Of a stretch of DNA of 64,000 nucleotides, positions 10,493 through 21,139 are shown in pieces. Below the pieces are notes generated by a model. That model was not told where the DNA came from. It ran no database searches and saw nothing but the letters and a program-made list of their open reading frames with translations. Position 1 is the first letter of the stretch. Every line of letters starts with the position of its first letter. The stretch is taken from positions 1-64,000 of the forward strand of contig CANQLH010000003.1 in assembly GCA_947624655.1 (NCBI GenBank). The letters are read 5' to 3'. This DNA comes from an uncultured Clostridia bacterium (GTDB lineage Bacteria; Bacillota; Clostridia; TANB77; CAG-508). The position numbers were made by a program, and so were the translations under genes.

Positions 10493-10963
10493 ATGAAAAA
10501 TATTATGGAATATGAAAATAATAATGATAAATGCCCAATAGTTGAAGTTGACGGTTTTATCGAAGCAGGTAAACAATTTGATTTAGAAATAAATCTTCCT
10601 GAAGATAATCGTAACGTTATATATGGCGTTATAAAAGACTGTTATCATGAACCAGCAAAAGATGCTGTTGTTAAATTAGTTGAAATAGACTATGAGAAAG
10701 GCGAAGAAGTTAGAAAACCTGTATCTCATACTTTTACAGATGAATACGGAGAATTTGTCTTTGGACCACTTTGCCCTGACAAAAAATATGCAATAGACGT
10801 TTGGGTAAACAAAGTTAAAACATTTAAGATTTGTGCTAAATGTAGTAGAAAAGGTAGATGCTTAAAAGGTGTTAAAATGGATCAATGTGATAAAGTAATG
10901 GAAAAAAATCCTTGTGATTATAGAAGCACTGAAGCTGAATCTACTGACTGTGGAAATTGCTAA
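10493..10963 (+). CDS. Hypothetical protein with a carboxypeptidase-regulatory-like beta domain and cysteine-rich tail
   Basis: A protein of about 156 aa. The middle (VIYGVIKDCYHEPAKDAVVKLVE...FTDEYGEFVFGPLCPDKKYAIDVWV) looks like a CarboxypepD_reg / transthyretin-like fold. The C-terminus is cysteine-rich (FKICAKCSRKGRCLKGVKMDQCD). The track starts at TTG 10469; AGGAAAGG favours ATG 10493 or 10505. A CATAATATA sequence at 10451-10459 fits the CATAnnnTA -10 of sporulation sigma factors E/K, so mother-cell expression is possible but weakly supported. It stands alone and convergent with the next gene. Function unknown. Confidence 0.7.
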   Translation: MKNIMEYENNNDKCPIVEVDGFIEAGKQFDLEINLPEDNRNVIYGVIKDCYHEPAKDAVVKLVEIDYEKGEEVRKPVSHTFTDEYGEFVFGPLCPDKKYAIDVWVNKVKTFKICAKCSRKGRCLKGVKMDQCDKVMEKNPCDYRSTEAESTDCGNC

Positions 10964-10971
10964 AAGGAATA

Positions 10972-10998
10972 GGAGCTAATATATAAAATATTAGCTCC
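10972..10998. terminator. Bidirectional terminator between convergent small genes
   Basis: Perfect 10-bp stem GGAGCTAATA / TATTAGCTCC with a 7-base loop, placed 9 bases after the stop of the plus-strand gene and just before the end of the minus-strand gene. Confidence 0.75.
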
Positions 10999-11006
10999 AT
11001 AAGTTT

Positions 11007-11519
11007 TTAAAACATTCTTGGATTTCCTGGTCTCATTATTGGTGGAACTACTGGACCCATTCCTGGTCTTGGTCTAGGTCTACCAGGGAAATTTCCTCCT
11101 GAGCCTCCTCCTGATAAAAGCTCTCTTATTATTAATATTCTTATTAAATCTTTAAGTAAATAATTATTTTTAGAAGGTAATCTTCTTGTTTCTTTTGCTC
11201 TAGGATTTCTAACGTCTCCATTTTTTTGAGGTGTATTATTTTCTATAATGTCATCTCCTGGTTCAATAACACTATATATTTCTTCAACCATTTGAGAAAT
11301 TCCTTCTTCTGTAATGTCAGTTCCATTTCTCCTACTACATACTTTCTGAACCATAGGATAAATTAATGAATATATTTCTGGATATAGCTTATTTACTTCT
11401 TGCATATTTTGATTTATATTCATTGCAGTATAATAATTATCTTCACTTTCTCTATATGTATTGTTTTGTATGTTTACACCTAACACATTTTGCATATATT
11501 CTTCATAGCTATTATACAT
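11007..11519 (-). CDS. Hypothetical protein with Gly/Pro/Arg-rich C-terminus
   Basis: 170 aa. The N-terminal half is helical (LYPEIYSLIYPMVQKVCSRR, TEEGISQMVEEIYSVIEPGDD) and resembles a conserved clostridial hypothetical family with a PEIYxxxYPMV core. The tail is low-complexity (SGGGSGGNFPGRPRPRPGMGP), as in some spore-coat or surface proteins. The start has a strong AAGGAGGAG. It follows murD after 56 bases on the same strand. No function can be assigned. Confidence 0.7.
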   Translation of the reverse strand: MYNSYEEYMQNVLGVNIQNNTYRESEDNYYTAMNINQNMQEVNKLYPEIYSLIYPMVQKVCSRRNGTDITEEGISQMVEEIYSVIEPGDDIIENNTPQKNGDVRNPRAKETRRLPSKNNYLLKDLIRILIIRELLSGGGSGGNFPGRPRPRPGMGPVVPPIMRPGNPRMF

Positions 11520-11575
11520 AAACTCCTCCTTAATATAAATATATAACTATATATATTCAAGGAGAAGTCTTTTTG

Positions 11576-12974
11576 TTAAATATTATTAACTATTTCTTTA
11601 AATTTTTTTCCTCTTTCTTCAAAGTTTTTAAACATATCAAAACTTGCACTTGCAGGAGAAAATAATACTATATCTCCGGAACTTGCTTGCTTTTTAGCAA
11701 GTGCAACTGTTTCTTCTAAAGTTTCACATATATATGTATCTATTTTCTTACCTTGTCTTTCTTCTTCTTCTTTTACTGCTAAAAATATTTTTTCTGCAGT
11801 TTGACCTATTAAGATTAGAGATTTTACATTATCTAAAATTGGTTTTGCAATAGGTGTATAATCTAAATGTTTATCATATCCACCAGCAATTAGAACTATT
11901 TTTTCATCAAATGAATTAAGACCTGCAATCGTTCTTGTTGGACTTGTTCCGATTGAATCATTATACCACTTAACTCCATCAATTTCTCTTATAAATTCTA
12001 GTCTATGTTCTACTCCCTTAAATTTTTTTATTGCTTCTATTTGTGTATCTATATCTACAAGTGTCTTTGTTGCAGAAATTGCAGCACATATATTTTCATA
12101 ATTATGTACTCCTCTTAGAAGAATGTCTTTCGTATTCATTATGTGTCTTCTTATTCTATCATCACATTCTTTTATAACATTTTCATCTAAAATCACACCA
12201 TCATCTAATTTTGTTTTGCTACTAAAAAATACCACTCTTCCTTCCGCTTCTTTTGCACATTCTCTGGTTATATCATTATCATAGTTAAGTACAACGATGT
12301 CATCTTTAGATTGAAACTTAAATATATTTTTCTTTGCGTCAATGTACTCTTCATACGAACTATGTACATTTAAGTGATTTGGCGAAATATTAGTAATGAC
12401 TGAAATTTTAGGGCTTATTTTCATATTCATTAATTGAAAACTACTTAATTCAAGTACCACATAATCATTCTCTGTCATTTCATTTAATTTTGTAAATAAT
12501 GGTACTCCGGATATTTCCTCCCAAATAGCAGTTATATCCTTTTTCTTTTAATATTGCATATATGAGTGAGGTAGTTGTAGTTTTTCCATCACTTCCAGTT
12601 ATTCCAATAACTGTTCCTGGGCACATTTCTATTAACATTTCTATTTCTGATGTTACTATTGCTCCTTCTTTTTGTGCTTCTACTAATTCTTTTATTGTTG
12701 GCATACAGCTTGGAGCTCTAAATATGATGTCAAATCCTTTTAACTTACTTAAAGCATCTTTTCCAAGAATATATCTCATATCATACTTGATAATCTCTTC
12801 AAAATTTTCCCTTGGAATATCATCTACTTCTCTATTGTCAAATACAGTTACATTTGCCCCTCTTTCATACATATACTTTAGAAGCGGAAGGTTGCTTACT
12901 CCAAGCCCTATTATTGCAACTTTTCTATTATCTAAATATCTTTCAAATTCTTCCAATTTTTCATTCTTATACAC
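11576..12974 (-). CDS. murD: UDP-N-acetylmuramoylalanine-D-glutamate ligase, with one CGG +1 shift site
   Basis: Adds D-glutamate to UDP-MurNAc-L-Ala in peptidoglycan precursor synthesis. The track splits it at 12507-12509. c-GGA restores [32 protein letters not shown], where GGNIG is conserved in MurD (G156). The N-terminal Rossmann domain is VAIIGLGVSNLPLLKYMYERGANVTVFD, the ATP loop is GITGSDGKTTTT, and the C-terminal domain has GGYDKHLDYTP and LFSPASASFDMFKNFEERG. Merged length 465 aa. It uses a GTG start after AAGGGG. It is isolated from a dcw cluster. As the only MurD visible and an essential enzyme, it implies efficient shifting. Confidence 0.94.
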
Positions 12975-13003
12975 TTTTTACATCCCCTTACAAAATTAAA
13001 ATT

Positions 13004-14976
13004 TTAATTACCTAGACCTAAAAATAATGAACCTTTGTATTTATCCAAAATTTTTCCTAAATCCTTAGACAAATCTTTTAGCATAACAAGTTTGATACTA
13101 TTGTCTTTATCCTTAGTATAATCATCTATTACTTGCTTTAATTGTTTTATATTTTTCATTTCTGGCTCTATTTCTTTTGTGTATAAGTCTGCTCTATTTA
13201 TTAATTTTTCTCTGATTGTAACTATATCTTCGTTACTTGCACAAGATAATCTTTGGAAAGTTTGATATACATCATAATACTTAAATATAGGTATATTCAT
13301 GCATTCTTTATCAAATCTTTCGTAAAATTCTTCCATTTTCATAGGAATGCATTTGAATATTGAATCTGCTTTTTCTATATACATTCTATCTTTTAATTTT
13401 GAATTTAAACTATTGAAATGTTTTAATATATCTTCTGTATCTGCTGAAGCTTCTCCTATTCCTATTGTATCTAGCTCTTCTTCCACATTATCACAATATG
13501 ATGATACAAGTGATGACATATTCATACCATTTAAAAATGTTGCCTTTATGCTTTTTATATCATATTTTATTAGTCCCTTTTTTATAAGATATTCAAAATA
13601 TATAAATAGTTTTACATCTTCAATAAGCGATGTTTTTGCTGTCTTAACATCTTCAAGTATTTCATCAATTATTCTATCAAAGTCCTCATCACTAATTTTC
13701 CAATATTCTTCTGTAAGAAGTCTTTTATATCCTGGAAGATTTGAAGTATCAACCGTATTTATTATCATTTCCATGTCACTTTTGAATACTTTCATATCAA
13801 ATATTCTTGTTCTTATATATATTTCAATAAATTTGAAAAATCTATATTCTGATTTAAAATTATAATAATAAGTATTATCAAATTCCTTAATATAAAATTG
13901 CCTATTATCCATTAATACTCTTGAAGAAACGAGTATTGCCTTATATTCTTCGTTATTAGCAATATTAACAAATTTATCCTTTGTTATTTTACCAGCTTTA
14001 ATTTCAAAAGATACTGCTATTGTAAAAATAAGCATTGTTTGCAAAACTCTATGATTTATATTTGGATAGTTTTTATTAACCATCTCAAATATCTTCTTAA
14101 AATCATTTAATGCGTGTTTTAAAATTCTCAAGTTTCTAGTACCACTTTTGTTAAATGTTGTAATTATAAGTCCAGTAGATTCTCTTAAAAATCTAATAAG
14201 ATCTTCATTTGTTTCGTACCTCATAAGTAGACCATTAATTATATAATCAAATTTAGGTTGATATTCAAATGTTTCTCCAATTAATTTTTCCTTTATCCTT
14301 TCATAATCATTAGCTTTATCGAAAACATATTCTATTTTATCTTGGATTTTTTCTACCATAGGCTTGTCTGTAACCTTCGTTAAATCATTTTCTTTATCTA
14401 GTATATATGTTGCAATAAAAGTTTTCATTTCGAGATTTGTGCTTTTAAGCTTTGTTGATAATTCTTTTTCATTACATATAATGATTGTCTTTATGTGGTC
14501 ATGCTCTACGAAATTATTAATATATCCTAAAATATCTATAACATCAACATTTGCTCTTTCTAGGTCATCAAAACATAATACCTTATCATCAGTTGAGAAA
14601 AAATCTGAATAGTTTACTCTATCTCCATTTTGTGTAACACCAAAAAGATTTGCCATATCTATTCCAGTTTTTGCATATTCAGGAATTTTTGTAACACCAT
14701 TTGCAGCCATAAACTTCTTTAAATTTTTATCCATAAGCTGTGTTGTCTCTATGAATATCTTTTTACTAATTTCTTCCAGATTAGAAATGCCATATAAAGA
14801 CATATATATAGTTGTAAATGTCTTTCCGATTTAAGCTCATTGACTCTATCTTATTTCTTACTTTATTATTCCAAAAATATGTTTTTCCGCTTCCCCACTC
14901 ACCGATTTATCATAACCGCATAATCTGTATAATCTGCTCTTACATAATCTAATATACTCTCAACTAATTCTTCCAT
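13004..14976 (-). CDS. KAP-family-like P-loop NTPase, with two CGG +1 shift sites
   Basis: Large P-loop NTPase, 656 aa after joining. The track begins only at 14803, but an ATG at 14974-14976 behind GGAGGAATAG opens the frame. In-frame CGG at 14902-14904 and 14826-14828 read as c-GGN give AVMIN-G-EWGSGKTYFWNN (Walker A, G25) and SMSLN-G-KTFTTIYMSLYGISNLEE (G50). Walker B is KVLCFDDLERANVDVID. The remainder is long, helical and polar. KAP NTPases are found in membrane-associated signalling and in several phage-defence loci; no membrane segment is obvious here. At the first site the codon after CGG in frame 0 would overlap a TGA. Role unknown. Confidence 0.8.
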
Positions 14977-15098
14977 CTATTCCTCCATTTTACTACATAT
15001 TATTCCTTATACTGTGTTTCATATGCATTTTGTTTATTTTTGTTTTATATGTTTATTTTATCATAAGTAATATTTTAAATCTATATATTAGCTCCATT

Positions 15099-17624
15099 TT
15101 AACTTATCTTTTTTACTCTTCCTGTTGTTCCATCTAATTCTACTACATCTCCATCCTTAACACTATTTTTAAGTCCTGTTATTCCAACAACTGCAGGTAT
15201 TCCAAGTTCTCTTGATACAATAGCAGAATGTGATAATAAACTTCCTCTTTCTACTAATATTCCACTTGCTGACGGAAAAAGCATTATCCAACCTGGATCT
15301 GTATATTCTGCAACTAATATTTCTCCATTTTCTAGTTTTGCATTGGCTGGATTCTTTATTACTCTAACCTTTCCTGTAACCTTTCCTGGAGATGCTCCTA
15401 TTCCTTTTAATTCTAACCCTGCTTTTGATTTACTTTCTTTTTTATCTTCTCTTTTAAAAGTATTTCCTACATTTACTGCTCCATATGAATAAAATCTTTC
15501 ATCTGGATGAGTGTCATTATATTTTTTATATTGCTCTTTTCTTATACTTATTAGTTCTTTTAAATTATTGGTTGTAGATTTGCCGTCAATATAATATAAT
15601 ATCTCGTCTACTTCTAAATAAAATATGTCTCTTTTATTTTCTATTACATTCAAAGATGTCAACAGAAATCCAATTCTTAAAAATAGTTCTCTTACTCTTC
15701 CAAAAAGCAAGGTCCTTTCAAATCTTAAATTTTCTCTGTTTTTTACAGTATATCTTGCTTGTTTTAATATAAATAAAAATTTTGCTCTCTGTATTGGTTT
15801 ATATTTTAGTTTTTCTTTTACTTTCTTTTCTGCATTTATTCTATTTGCTTTTTCATCTACTTCTTGGATTTTTGTATTTTTTATTCTTCCGGCAAATGTT
15901 GCAATAGAAGAATATAAACTTGATGGATTATCTTTTAATGTTAAAGTTTCTAATTTTAATTCTTGTAAACATCTATCAGAAAATTTATCTAAGTATTCGT
16001 TTAATTTCTTATTAAACTCTGGATAGTTTGTTAATTTTTTCTTTATGTACAAAGCATCTTCATTTTCTAGTAAATTTAATAATTCTTCATTGTCTTTTAC
16101 AATTACAGCCATTTCCTTTATTCTCTTTGCTGGTTCACTACTTATAATTCCACCCTCGTCACATAATAAATCATTATGTATTAAATCTCCTTCTTCTTTA
16201 AAAAGATTTCTACATTGCTCTTTTAGATTTCCATAAAATATCATTGCCAAAAAGTCATTTACTAAAGGAGCATCCCATTTATGTAATAACTTTTTTTCTA
16301 ATTCATAATAATAGTCGTGCAGTTCATATAAATCCATATTATCTATATCTTTATTTTCTAGTGCATCATTAAGTCTTTCATAAAACCTATCTGTCATTTT
16401 TCTTATTTTTAAAAATCCTTTTACAAGGCCCATTCCCGTTGTAATTAAACCTATTTTATCTTTAAAAGTTGCTTGTGGTACAGGAAATAAATCTTCTGGT
16501 AGACTTTCTTTTACACCCATCATCTGTTCCATAAATTTTTTATTATTTCCTAGCCCTGGGAACATAGATAGAAGTCCATACCATCCATACAAATTATAAT
16601 AAACTCGGCCATCTATTAATGCTAACATATTTTTAAACATTTGTGAATTAATTTCTATCTTTTCTTGTTTTACTTTAAAAATTTTACATAATTCTATATA
16701 TACATTTTCATATACCATTCTAATAAAAGAAAATGTTAATGGTGTAGTTATCCCACCATAACTCTCTACGATATTACTATTGTCAAATACACTTATTTTT
16801 CCTTCTTTATTGCCTTTTAATGTTGTTATTGGTCTTGATTGTAAAAGATACAAATTTCCTTCTTCATATGCCCACTCTATATCCTGAAATCTTCCAAAAT
16901 ATTCACTTGCTTTCTTTACTAAAGTCACTACTTCAAGTATTTCTTTATCTTCTAGAACTTGGCTTTCTCTTATATTTTCTTGTACTTCTTTTTGTACAAC
17001 ACTTTCATTTTCAAATATATGGCAATAATCTTTTTTTGCAATATTTTTTATTATTTCTTTTCCATTTATTTTATATGTATCTGCTGTTGCAATTCCATCT
17101 ACTAAGCCACTTCCTAGTCCAAATACTGCTGTTACAATAATTTCTTTTATATTTGAGGTAACAGGATTTGCTCCAAAAGCTACACCTGCTTTTTCTGCTT
17201 TTACCATTTTTTGAATTATAACTGATGGTATTGTTATTTGTTCAATATTATTTTCTTTTCTATATGTTTCTATTCTTTCTGAAAATGCTGACATATATAC
17301 TTGTAATACTTTTTCTATAACCTGAGATTTTTTTATATATAAAAAAGTATCAAATTGCCCTGCAAATGAATTCTCTGCTGAATCTTCATTTCCTGCTGAT
17401 GATCTTATTGCAAAATATTCGTCATCTTTATATTCATTTAATTTACATTCTATCTCAAATTTTGCTTCCTCTTTTATGCATTTATTGTCTATATCAAAGC
17501 CTGTATAAGATACTACAAACCAATTTGGAATATTATCTATTATAGCTTCCATCTTTGCAAGTGCTGTTGCTTTTCCTCCCATTAGTTCGTAGTCTTTACT
17601 TTTACTTTCTAATACATATTTCAT
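15099..17624 (-). CDS. PEP/pyruvate-binding domain protein (PEP-synthase / rifampin-phosphotransferase-like)
   Basis: 841 aa. The N-terminal ATP-grasp PPDK_N domain shows GGKATALAKME, FAIRSSAGNEDSAENSFAGQ and an ATP-binding stretch ending DIEWAYEEGNLYLLQSRPIT. The C-terminal swivelling domain carries the phosphoryl-carrying histidine in RGSLLSHSAIVSRELGIPAVVG. The separate C-terminal PEP-binding barrel of true PEP synthases is absent, which is the Rph/Pps-like layout: ATP-driven phosphotransfer to a small molecule. It ends a run with UbiA-like, AMP-ligase, GNAT, lipid-kinase-like and BtaA-like genes, so the acceptor may belong to that pathway. No in-frame CGG was seen in 841 codons. Confidence 0.82.
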   Translation of the reverse strand: MKYVLESKSKDYELMGGKATALAKMEAIIDNIPNWFVVSYTGFDIDNKCIKEEAKFEIECKLNEYKDDEYFAIRSSAGNEDSAENSFAGQFDTFLYIKKSQVIEKVLQVYMSAFSERIETYRKENNIEQITIPSVIIQKMVKAEKAGVAFGANPVTSNIKEIIVTAVFGLGSGLVDGIATADTYKINGKEIIKNIAKKDYCHIFENESVVQKEVQENIRESQVLEDKEILEVVTLVKKASEYFGRFQDIEWAYEEGNLYLLQSRPITTLKGNKEGKISVFDNSNIVESYGGITTPLTFSFIRMVYENVYIELCKIFKVKQEKIEINSQMFKNMLALIDGRVYYNLYGWYGLLSMFPGLGNNKKFMEQMMGVKESLPEDLFPVPQATFKDKIGLITTGMGLVKGFLKIRKMTDRFYERLNDALENKDIDNMDLYELHDYYYELEKKLLHKWDAPLVNDFLAMIFYGNLKEQCRNLFKEEGDLIHNDLLCDEGGIISSEPAKRIKEMAVIVKDNEELLNLLENEDALYIKKKLTNYPEFNKKLNEYLDKFSDRCLQELKLETLTLKDNPSSLYSSIATFAGRIKNTKIQEVDEKANRINAEKKVKEKLKYKPIQRAKFLFILKQARYTVKNRENLRFERTLLFGRVRELFLRIGFLLTSLNVIENKRDIFYLEVDEILYYIDGKSTTNNLKELISIRKEQYKKYNDTHPDERFYSYGAVNVGNTFKREDKKESKSKAGLELKGIGASPGKVTGKVRVIKNPANAKLENGEILVAEYTDPGWIMLFPSASGILVERGSLLSHSAIVSRELGIPAVVGITGLKNSVKDGDVVELDGTTGRVKKIS

Positions 17625-17639
17625 TTCTTTAGTTTCTCC

Positions 17640-18542
17640 TTATTTTATCAATAATCCTAAACTTAAATAGCAAATTAAAATATACATATTTGCATATATT
17701 TCTGTAATTTTTGATGTTTTTTTATTTTGTTTTATTGAAAATACTATATTAACAATAATTGCTACTGCATAGCTTCCTATTATAAGCCATATGTAGTTTT
17801 GCCCTAAAATAACTGTATGTATTATCATCAAAATAGTTTCTAATACACTTAAAATTAGCATTGCTTTCTTTATTCCAAATACTGCTGTATATGTCTTTAC
17901 TCCATTTTCTTCATCTTCCTTGCATCTCACTTTTCTTGCAACTTCCACTATCCAAGAAATAATATATGATAATATAAGAAGTGGTATTATTGCTTTAAAA
18001 TCTACTTTTGTTATAAAACTAGATAAATATATTACAAGTAATGGCATTAATAACTCATCTAAGAATACTTCACATAAAATATGTTCACTTAAAAAATTTT
18101 TTATAAAAAATCCCTTACTCATTATTGCAAAAAATAGCCATAATATTAACAAAAATACTAGTCCGTTTCCATGATTTACATATAATGTAATTATTACTTG
18201 CAAAATTGCACATATTATAAATAAAACTTTTAATTCTTTTAAAGTTATTAATCCTCTAGGTACTGGTCTATATGCTCTGTATTTACAATCTTCTTCATAG
18301 TCCTTAAATTCATCTATTATACGCACCATTAGAAATTGTAAAAATGCTACAATAAACATTGGTATTATTATTTTCCATTCTATTACCGCTGTTTTTGTAA
18401 GAACATTATTCTCAAACTCTGTTTTTACTAAAAAATTATTAAATGCAAATACTGCAAATGTTACAGCTAGTACATATGTACCATATATTAGTATTGGAAA
18501 TCTTTCTTTTTGGTATATATACCATTTTTTAAAAAAATTCAT
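17640..18542 (-). CDS. UbiA-family prenyltransferase-like membrane protein
   Basis: Polytopic membrane protein of about 300 aa. The first aspartate-rich motif is RIIDEFKDYEEDCKYRAYRP and the second lies around VARKVRCKEDEENGVKTYT, as in UbiA enzymes that move an isoprenyl (or similar) group from a diphosphate to an acceptor. About eight hydrophobic helices follow. The track start at 18584 has no ribosome site; ATG at 18540-18542 (MNFFKKWYIYQKERF) follows AAGGGGAAA and is preferred. It lies 15 bases before the PEP-synthase-like gene. The acceptor is unknown; the cluster suggests a lipid or glycerol-derived molecule. Confidence 0.78.
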   Translation of the reverse strand: MNFFKKWYIYQKERFPILIYGTYVLAVTFAVFAFNNFLVKTEFENNVLTKTAVIEWKIIIPMFIVAFLQFLMVRIIDEFKDYEEDCKYRAYRPVPRGLITLKELKVLFIICAILQVIITLYVNHGNGLVFLLILWLFFAIMSKGFFIKNFLSEHILCEVFLDELLMPLLVIYLSSFITKVDFKAIIPLLILSYIISWIVEVARKVRCKEDEENGVKTYTAVFGIKKAMLILSVLETILMIIHTVILGQNYIWLIIGSYAVAIIVNIVFSIKQNKKTSKITEIYANMYILICYLSLGLLIK

Positions 18543-18607
18543 CTTATTTTTTCCCCTTATATAATAGGCTGACCTTTTTATCATTATAGAATAGGTAATT
18601 TTTTAAA

Positions 18608-20102
18608 TTACTCTTCTATTTTTAGCAATTTTCTTAATTCGTTATAATCAACTTTTGTACTATGCCTTTTATCTACTGGAATTTTTTTTACATATTTTAT
18701 TTCGTCTATTTTTTCAAAATTAATTGCTTGTTTTATATCTTTTTCTTTAATTAGGTTATTTCTTTCTAAGACTAAAATTATTTTATCATTATGCTTAAAT
18801 ATTGCTGTTTTGCCCATCTTTAAATTAGCATGTAATGCCGCCTCTATATTAAAAAATGGTTCTTTTATTCTACCTCTTAACCATAGCTTATTATTGTTGT
18901 CAATAAGCCCCATATCTCCAGTTCTATGATAAATTTTACCATCTACTGAAAATTTATTTTCCTTATCTCCTATTCCTCCAACATAACCTTTTAAAACATT
19001 TTTTCCTGTTACTACTATTTCTCCTACTTCTGTTTGAATTGTTTTAAATTCTTCTTCTGTAATTTTTCCTATTTCTTTTATACCTGTTTTTATTATTTTA
19101 CAATCTTCTACTCCAATAATACTCCCTGCTAAAATTCCTTGCCCATTTTTTGTTTTTTCTACTTCTTCTTTTGTCATTTCTTCTATATTTAATTTTGCTA
19201 TTGGTTCAGCCTCTGTTGAACCATACATTGTTACTATTTCTGCATTTGGAAAAACTTGTTTTAATTCTTCTATAAAATCTAAAAATACAGCTCCTCCACC
19301 AGTAAATATTTTTGTTATATTTTTTAGTTGCACTTTATTTTTTATTAAATATTTTTCTATTACTTCTAATAAGCCGAGGAGATGCCATAAGTCTATTAAT
19401 ATTATTTTTACTTATTTGATTAATTAGTTTTAATGCATCAGATTGTCCTAAATTTTCATAGTTTCCGTTTGCTATAACTGTAGTTATTCCAACATTTATA
19501 TTAGACAATGTAAATATTGGTATTGTAGATAGTTCTATATCTTCTTTATCGTATTTTATTGTTTCTTCTAATATTTTTCCTTGGTTTTCCAAAAATTCAT
19601 GAGTTCTTGCTACTATTTTTGGTTTGCCTGTTGTTCCACTTGTATAAGTTAAAATACCGTAAAATTCTTCATTAACATCTTCTATTTTGAGTTCCGATTT
19701 TTTGTCTAATTTATTTATTATTTTTGAGTTTATTTTTAATTTTAACTTTCTTAAATTACTGTTAATATTGGCATACATTATATATTTTGTTATTCCAATT
19801 ACTGCATCTATATCGTTGAATTCATTTCTCTTTATTCCATTTTTTATAAATCCTGCATCCATAAAACAAGGTATTGCTCCTATTGACCAGATTGCAAGCA
19901 ATGTAACATATAATTCTATTGACATTGGTACTAATACTAAAATTTTATCTTCTTTCTTTATTCCTATTTCTTCTAAATACTTTTTAAAATTTGATACTTT
20001 ATAATATAAATCTTTATATGTAACTTTTTTGTTTTTTTGGATTAAACAAATTTTATCTGGCATACTTTTATAATTTTCTACTAATTTATATGCTAAGTTC
20101 AT
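18608..20102 (-). CDS. AMP-dependent synthetase/ligase, with one CGG +1 shift site
   Basis: ANL-family adenylate-forming enzyme that activates a carboxylic acid as acyl-AMP. Joining the two track ORFs at 19374-19376 (CGGC read as c-GGC) gives 497 aa with NRLMASP-G-LLEVIEKYLI at the join (G243). Motifs: the AMP-binding loop LTYTSGTTGKPKIVART, IVTMYGSTEAEP (A5-like) and YHRTGDMGLIDNNNKLWLRGR (A7/A8). The extreme C-terminal lysine region is VDKRHSTKVDYNELRKL. The organisation resembles a small fatty-acid or amino-acid activating ligase. It is the only shift site in the window with GGC as the glycine codon. It sits in the lipid-like cluster, 50 bases after the GNAT gene. Confidence 0.85.
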
Positions 20103-20151
20103 TATTTTCCCTCTTTCTTATTTTTTGCATGCAACTCTACTAAAAAATTCT

Positions 20152-21075
20152 TTAAGTTTTTAATTCTTTTCCATATAATGCATATTCTCTAATTACCTCT
20201 GTTTTATTTCTTTTTGCCATTTTTTGAGAAGTGTTATTACTATACATAAATGCACATATCCAATTTTTAAAGCCCTTATCTTCTGCAATTTTTGCTATTC
20301 TATTTGAAAGTATATTTCCTATTGCTAAATGCTCATATTCTGGTATAACTGCTACTGTTTTTAATATAAGTGTTTCTAACTTTTTTTCTTTTTTTAGTTC
20401 TTCTAAATTTGGAATACTAAATATAAAGCCTATTTCTTTTTCTTCTTTTTCTGCAATTAATATTAAGTCTTCGTCTACTAAGTCTATATATTGCTCATAT
20501 TGCTTTATAAATTCTTCTTCTTTTATTGGAGTATATAATGGATTTCTAGTAAAACTTTGTTTAGATATGTTATATATTTTCTTTAAATCCTGTATACTAT
20601 TTTCTTTATTAAATTTTCTAATTTTTATGTTTTCTTTTTTTAGCTTTTCCTCTAGCTTTTCAAATATATTTGATTGATATGCTTCTTTTATTAATCCCTT
20701 TGTCGATGTATATGTATATAATTCTTTAAATCCCGCTTCTAAAAAAATTTGATTATGCTCGATTGGATTAACATTTTCTAACAAAAATAAATCTTCCCCA
20801 TTTGTACTTTTTAATGTTCTATATTTTTTCCAAGTGTTTCCATTCATTGGTGCTACTATTAACTCCACATTTTTTTCTTTTAATATTTCTTCACACTTTC
20901 TTAATATTTTAATTCCAGAAGCTTTATCTTTACATTCGAACTCGCCAATGCATCCTATATTTTTTTCGTTTATTTTCGGAGTCTCTTTAAAATAGCATAT
21001 GGCTTTTGCTATTTGTTTTTGATTATCAATTAAAGTTACTTTAATATCTTTTTCTTCTTCTATTTTAAATTCCAT
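20152..21075 (-). CDS. GNAT-family acyltransferase-like protein
   Basis: 307 aa. The C-terminal half has a GNAT pattern: LILIAEKEEKEIGFIFSIPN (beta 4), LILKTVAVIPEYEHLAIGNILSNRIAKIAEDKGF (beta 4 / pyrophosphate-loop region, lacking a classical Q/RxxGxG/A) and WICAFMYSNNTSQKMAKR. The N-terminal half (IGCIGEFECKDKASGIKILRKCEEILKEKNVELIVAPM) looks like a second, degenerate GNAT domain, so this may be a tandem GNAT as in N-acyltransferases using aminoacyl or acyl donors. Substrate unknown. It is placed between the kinase-like membrane protein and the AMP-ligase, suggesting it attaches the activated acyl group. No in-frame CGG was seen. Confidence 0.72.
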   Translation of the reverse strand: MEFKIEEEKDIKVTLIDNQKQIAKAICYFKETPKINEKNIGCIGEFECKDKASGIKILRKCEEILKEKNVELIVAPMNGNTWKKYRTLKSTNGEDLFLLENVNPIEHNQIFLEAGFKELYTYTSTKGLIKEAYQSNIFEKLEEKLKKENIKIRKFNKENSIQDLKKIYNISKQSFTRNPLYTPIKEEEFIKQYEQYIDLVDEDLILIAEKEEKEIGFIFSIPNLEELKKEKKLETLILKTVAVIPEYEHLAIGNILSNRIAKIAEDKGFKNWICAFMYSNNTSQKMAKRNKTEVIREYALYGKELKT

Positions 21076-21139
21076 TATTTATTTATGGATATATTTAATG
21101 AATTAAATATATCCTGACACCCCTTTCTTAATTTTATTT

